DNA from: Cryptomeria japonica
Lineage: Eukaryota > Streptophyta > Pinopsida > Cupressales > Cupressaceae
Direction: 5' to 3'
NCBI RefSeq assembly: GCF_030272615.1
Contig: NC_081413.1
Span: 562,324,010 to 562,388,009 of the forward strand
Length of the DNA: 64,000 bases
Part shown: piece by piece, positions 58,757 to 64,000 of the stretch
How the letters are laid out: each line of letters starts with the position of its first letter
Numbering within the stretch: the first letter of the stretch is position 1
Position numbers and translations under genes: made by a program
Notes under the pieces: generated by a model
What the model was told of the DNA's origin: nothing
Databases searched by the model: none
Seen by the model: only the letters and a program-made list of their open reading frames with translations

Positions 58757-60191
58757 TGTAGAGCATAAATATATCTCCATAAATGTTATATCAAACCTTT
58801 CTAATAAGATAGTTGAAATAAAATAATTCAAACAACTTAGTCCTTTCAAACTCATTTTTGTGATATATCACTTTCTAGATCTCATGTGTAGGAGGATTGT
58901 ATCTTTAGTTCAATAGATTGGCATCTACTTATTTGAACTCTTAGAATAAAGTAATGAAGTGGAATGACAAAATTAAATACATTAATTCAAAAGCAAAATC
59001 AAGACTACCTTGCATATGATGGCACTAAAATACATATATACTTTGTAATAGAAAATACTTAGAGAATAAACTCATAGTAACAAAAAAATTCTACCTCAAT
59101 GGTCTTACCCTACCCATATTGCTAGACCCTTAGTGAAGAATCTAAGTACACAAACTAAATTGATTATTGTAATGGAATCTATATTTCATTATGGTGCGAG
59201 CAGCGAGTTGCTAAGTTAGTCTTAGTCAATTAGAATGATATATTCCATCATGAAACATGGATAATCTATTGCACATATGAATTTGTTAAGGGATTACTAC
59301 TTTATAAGGCTAGAAGTGTGTTGTTTGATCTAAAAATGGAGGATTTAGTTGATATTACTTTAAAGCAAGAGTCATTGGAAAACATGTCCTTTCTTAAAAT
59401 ACATTTTGGAGCCCATTCATAGCCGAGATATAAACATGAAACAACTACAATACCCTTTTCAGTAGAAAATGGCAGTAGCGAACAACATTATTGTTTTGCA
59501 AGTTGTCTACCTTATTGGCTTGTTAGAAACATAGGCTTCTCTTGGTTAATAACAACCTAGCAACTAGGGATTAAATAGATTATGAAACCCTCATGTCAAA
59601 CAACACCAAAATTGGTAGTTTAACCCTATATATGGCTGAGTTAGAACCTACTTATTCTAATTTAGGGACCTCTCTTCTAGACAGTGCTAAGCAAGGTATA
59701 GGTGCTTGCTTTTACAACAATGGATGGAGTAAGGGCCCTATGAGATCATAGAAAGAGGTAGTATGGTTCAATGTATAGGCCACCCTTCTCCATTTGAGGT
59801 GATCACCAATGGAAATCATATGACTCGTAAAGAAATAAACTTATCCATGCTCAAGATTGATAGTAGTCAAGGACCATACGATGATAAATGATTGTTATTT
59901 GTCCCTCATAGATAACTTAGGATAGATTTCTCTAGGAGGATGTGGGTCTGGGGCCAACAACATGGCAGTGATGGATGTCCTTGGTTGCTTAGCCATCTGC
60001 TGGACTATAAGAAGAAGACATTCTAATGAAGTATAAGTAGGTAACATACTGAGCCTCACTATGTAGAAGTGGTATGGAATTGACACCTTATATTATTAAT
60101 GGTAGGAACACCCTATGTAGTTGGCCTTTAGGTGGTTACTCCTTTTCTTAGCAAGATTCTTTGAAGATCCACTCTCTCATCGTAGGCCACA
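58757..60191. repeat. Dispersed repeat R3, copy B (intact)
   Basis: 1435 bp aligned to 18585-18841 plus 35004-36183. The ends here are TGTAGAG and GGCCACA. Carries the single CCTTG at about 59008-59012 that was duplicated by Gypsy-1 in copy A. No target duplication is visible at its own ends. Confidence 0.8.
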
Positions 60192-61088
60192 AAATTTTAT
60201 TGTAGGGGTGGATAGGAGTTATATCAACATTAGAGGGTTCGTATTGCACCCTTAAGGCGAACAATGGAATATTTAAGGAAAGACTCTACATGACCAGGCA
60301 AGCAATTATGGTATGACAAGTTAATATTAATTGTTAGCCCTGCATTGCTATTGTGATGTAATCAATTGGTAAAATTATATATTACTTGTGCCACATTTAT
60401 GGTCTATGATCTAGAAAAACTACATTGCTAGTAAATATTATGCATATTGAATGTACATTACTCTTTGTTACCATGTTCTTAAATAAAAAAATATGCATAT
60501 TTATGGTCCTATCTGAGGTTGTCATTACATAGGTATCAAAGCATATATGTCGACCTTTAGGACCTAGGTGCTCACACCTTCTTTATGCTAATATGGCGAA
60601 TTTATGTTAGTATCCATTGAGCGTAGAAGAAAAGGAAATAAGAAAGCTGCAAGAAAACCAACCCTCAGTAAATAGACCCAGAAGGATCCAAGACAATTGT
60701 TACTATATTGTCAAATATAGAAATAGTAACAATGATTGATAGTGAGCGTTTAGCTGAAACCATTAAATGACTCAAAATCAAGAAGGGAAAGAAGTTGGAC
60801 CAACCTTTCTAGCATCTTGAGCCACAAAAAGAAATTCGACATCGAAACTTGAAGACAAAACCCTTAGTGATTAGAGAAGTTTCCCTTTTGGAGCCTTCAA
60901 ACACAATACTCCTATAATTGTGTTCATGCTAGCATGATTGTTACTATCGATACCTCAGAAGAGGAAGAGCTCAAAGAGGAGTTTGAGGAAGAAACTCCAA
61001 CAATGTAAGTGAAAAATCATGTGTAAAACGATGAAATAGTACTAAATAATCATGTCATCTTATATTAAAACAACTATTATGAATGAAA
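60192..61088. other. Spacer with a degraded coding-like patch
   Basis: About 60600-61000 has coding-like composition (charged residues, an acidic E-E-E-E-L-K-E-E-F-E-E-E run near 60960-61000) but many stops. It may be an old gag relic; no family could be recognised. Confidence 0.35.
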
Positions 61089-61116
61089 TTTATATATATA
61101 TATATATATATATATA
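61089..61116. repeat. (TA)n microsatellite
   Basis: About 26 bp of TA dinucleotides. Confidence 0.9.
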
Positions 61117-62425
61117 ATGTATATAAAATATTGACTTAATACATTTAGCTGCCATTTATAATTCGTACTTAACAAGATTTAAGTTCACTTCCTTAATGTT
61201 CCAAATCTACTCTTTGAATGATGGAAGGCATTTTTTGGATTTCTCTATTGTTCGTTGATGTTTCCTAGAAGACGGGTAGTACTTGCAAGTACGTGGCATT
61301 CTTAAAACGCTTCATGTAAGTCTGCTCACTCTTTTTTTCTCACCGGCATTGTTTGTGTAGAATCTTGGGCTAGTTGTTAGATTTCAGTTGAAGCCGCGTA
61401 AATAGGGTTGCTACTGGTGAACTTCATTCTCAAATGCCAAGGTTATGTAATGTCTTTGTTTTTTTACTTCCTTGCAACTCTGGCCGTTTTTTCTGTCTCA
61501 TACAATCGTTATCAAGACTGTTAGCGTTACTTCCAAAGTCTGTCAGTTTGCTCATCGGCATTGTTGACTGCATCACAAAATGTAAGTTGCAATCTTTTTT
61601 GTGCCCCTGTTGTGGTAATCGAAACCCTAAGAAAAAATACTGTTTATTGCTTGCTAGGGAATCTCAATTTTTATAATTTATTTTTGTTTCTATTTTTATG
61701 TTTGTTCTTCGTTGTAGATGCCCTGGAGTTTTCCTAAACTCCAACCAGGCGACTGTCCACAAACTGGCTTGTTTATTCATGTAGGTTATAGTTTTTTTAA
61801 AGCAAGCCATGAAAAGAACCCTAAGGCGCTGATAACTTTTAGGCAGTTGAGACATCCCTCACTTCATGCCCTGAAAACAAATTTTAACTTCCATACAGTA
61901 TTTTCATTTAAGCGGCTGCAAAAAAAACTTGTTCGAGCTCAAGAGTATAGTAGCTCTAAAACCCCAACTGTTTAAGCACCGCTTTTCATTTTTTGTGAAT
62001 AGATTGAGGCAACAGCTGTAGAGACATTTGTTTTGGTTCATCTCGTTTTAAAAAGGAATTTTGCTTTGGTAGGTTCATGCAATATTTTTCTTAGAAGCTC
62101 TGCCCGATTTTCCAGATAGAGGATACAACAAGACACTGAGGAAACATAATTTTCTTTGAGCAAGCATGGATCCTCATTGCAGTCTTCAGCTTCAGGTGCA
62201 AGCTTATCCCTTCCTGATCGACCCGTATTCCAGAACCACCCAATTTTGAACTATTTGTTCAGAACTACCCAACAACCATGTGGGCTTTGGTGAAAAGTAC
62301 AGAAGTTGAAAAGATGGTTAATTTGACCACTTCTATCAATATGTGAGCTCAATATCAGGGTATGGATGTCCACCAAAGCATAATTACATAGGAGGGTGCA
62401 CTGGCTTGTGCATGCATCTTCATTT
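61117..62425. other. Low-copy-looking sequence, no gene supported
   Basis: The composition is more even than that of the AT-rich spacers. The longest open frame is 61718-61975 (85 codons, basic, ends at TAA) and is unrecognised. It could include untranslated or intronic sequence of a gene extending beyond the window. Confidence 0.35.
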
Positions 62426-62958
62426 TGCATAAATGCCTACTAGGGTAGTTGCCACTGCAACATCTTAAAAATCTCCAAAATTTATAATTTGATAAATGTC
62501 CATATCCTATTTGGAAACCCCTATGCTGGCAAATATCCTACAGTCCTGGCTCAGCATGAGACCACGTCAAACAGTGCATGCAAAGGAGAAACAGGGATCT
62601 CAATAAAATCCAGCTTATGTTTTCGGTTCATTATTTGCATGGTTTTGATTTTTCAAATCTATTTTCTGTTGGTTTTTCATTTTTATTTGATTGGTGGCTT
62701 AAGTAATTTGTTTGGGGGTTTTGGACATACATTTACAAATTTGAAGGAAACGCCATTTTGACCAATAGTGTCTTGAAGATTTTTATGTGGCTTAGCTGAT
62801 CGAAGGTTTTTATTGTTGTTTTCCTGAGTTAGCATTCGTAGAACATTTTTATTGTGGTTTTTCTGAGCTGGCATTCTGAAAACATTTCACGTGCCTTGTT
62901 CTATGCGTCAACATTTTGCATGCATGTCTACCAGGGCAGTAGCAACTACAACATTTAA
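62426..62958. repeat. Diverged direct repeat pair, about 46 bp
   Basis: CATTTTGCATAAATGCCTAC (near 62432) and CATTTTGCATGCATGTCTAC (near 62910) begin 40-50 bp segments that match at most positions, through GCAACATCTTA and ACAACATTTAA. Confidence 0.6.
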
Positions 62959-63256
62959 GGACATTGTTAACCATTGCATGATTCAGAAAGAACAATTAAT
63001 AGCTATTTGTTCACATGAAAACATAAAAAACTTGCAATCTTGATGCTTGTTTGCTGCTAGAGCTTTAGCACAAGCATATTATGCTACCATAGCTATTTCA
63101 GATTTTAGTGTGGCCATCCTATTATGGGCAGCAGTTGTTTGCAAGATATCTGATTCTACTGGCATGGACATAAATCCAGACTCCATACTTTTCCTTGCCA
63201 AGATATTGAAAGATTTATGCCTTCATAGGAATATACAAATACCATATTTGGACTAA
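62926..63256 (+). pseudogene. Unidentified coding-like segment with one stop
   Basis: One frame is open from about 62926 to TAA at 63254-63256, except for TGA at 63040-63042. The inferred protein is a balanced helical sequence (for example A-A-R-A-L-A-Q-A-Y-Y-A-T-I-A-I-S-D-F) with Leu/Ala-rich stretches, unlike random AT-rich translation. I do not recognise the family. It could be a retained exon or a decayed gene fragment. Confidence 0.35.
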
Positions 63257-64000
63257 TTTCTTAAGTAATATGTTATGCTATAGTTCTACGTGTCCTGTCA
63301 ACTTTCAGTTCACTGCATTAGAGCATGAAGGAATCCAAGTACCTATAGGACACTTCTAGCTATTCCATAACATATTGGCTTGGACATCTATATTAATCGA
63401 TACACCTTAAGATTTGGTCAATGGAGGCAAACTCTGTGCTTTCTTCTGAACTGCAACAATTTGCTGTCTTGGGATGATGGTAGGTTCTGGTAGGTGCTGC
63501 ATAACATGAAGCATGTACAGCTTTTGCTAATCATATGTCTAGAAACATTACCTTTACAATCCCTTATTGCATTGGACTGTATAAATTTTCTTACATCTAT
63601 ATATATAAAACTTTATTTGCGGTTGATTGAAAGTTTTTAGCAGATATCTTACATGACTTGATTTATTTGCCAGTTATGATATTCACCCTTGGATGTGGTT
63701 ATAGCCGATTCCCGATGGATAATATGCAATTCTGTGACCGATTTCTAGCTATGGTTAATTCTTCAAGGAAGGATGGTCGTATGCTTTTTGCCAGTTGCAA
63801 CACAACTAAGATAGTTATCATCATTTCTCTGTTGAACTGTACAGCTGAAGGGCATGCTCACTGTTATTTACATAACAGCTTTCAATGAGGGGACACTTTT
63901 TTTATGATGTTCTTGCTTTTAACAGCTTTTTAATTCGTTCTGTTCAATGTATCAGTTGTCTATATGTAGACCAGCGTGATGTAAACAGCTGGTACATTGA
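63257..64000. other. Right end, no gene supported
   Basis: A 76-codon plus-strand open frame (63658-63888) lacks an ATG at its start and resembles no family I know. It may be part of the same unidentified gene as 62926-63256. Confidence 0.3.

Overview
This window is nuclear DNA of a seed plant with a large, repeat-choked genome. The base composition is AT-rich, plant L1-type LINEs, Ty1/Copia and Ty3/Gypsy LTR elements are nested in one another, and the only convincing host gene has a short GT-AG intron. A conifer or other gymnosperm is my guess from the style of the elements; the sequence does not prove it.

Layout. 1-1881 is the 3' end and 3' LTR of a Copia element whose body lies off the left edge. 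3.0-9.95 kb is a decayed plus-strand LINE (LINE-A) with a solo Copia-type LTR inside it (7588-8854). 9.95-12.0 kb is AT-rich repeat sequence. 12.08-17.83 kb is a decayed minus-strand LINE (LINE-B). 18842-34998 is a 16.2 kb, very young Ty3/Gypsy element of Tat type (Gypsy-1), in minus orientation. It sits inside an older 1.43 kb repeat that recurs at 58757-60191. 36693-41.4 kb is the 3' part of a second, older Gypsy element (Gypsy-2) with gag and protease only. 41.4-47.2 kb is a plus-strand LINE (LINE-C) with a complete 3' end. 48952-50291 is a two-exon F-box gene, the only host gene I trust. 51713-55911 is a complete Copia-type element with gag and protease but no integrase or reverse transcriptase. 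56.9-57.1 kb is a chromodomain remnant of another Gypsy element. The rest, to 64 kb, is AT-rich or unidentified low-copy-looking sequence.

Most interesting object. Gypsy-1 carries two convergent genes, each starting near one LTR. One is gag-pol (minus strand, 32007 to 24502): Gag, aspartic protease, G-patch, reverse transcriptase, two RNase H domains and integrase. The other is an antisense plant-mobile-domain (PMD) gene (plus strand, 19974-22795). The PMD gene appears to have a real spliceosomal intron (20040-20845) joining an ATG exon in frame to the PMD exon. That is possible only because the gene runs antisense to the element's own RNA. Upstream of both coding regions, in the same orientation relative to each gene, are arrays of a CGCGTYTGTGT core repeated about every 20 bp with unlike sequence between cores. 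The PMD intron also holds six copies of a hairpin whose 15-nt loop is nearly constant while its stem arms change together. The two LTRs differ by only two substitutions plus one 149-bp deletion, yet the coding regions hold five premature stops, so this copy was probably mobilised in trans.

Reconstruction of the insertions is good. Target-site duplications are visible for Gypsy-1 (CCTTG), the gag-only Copia element (AATTC) and probably the solo LTR (AAAAAT). For the first two, a related copy of the target repeat elsewhere in the window shows the unoccupied site.
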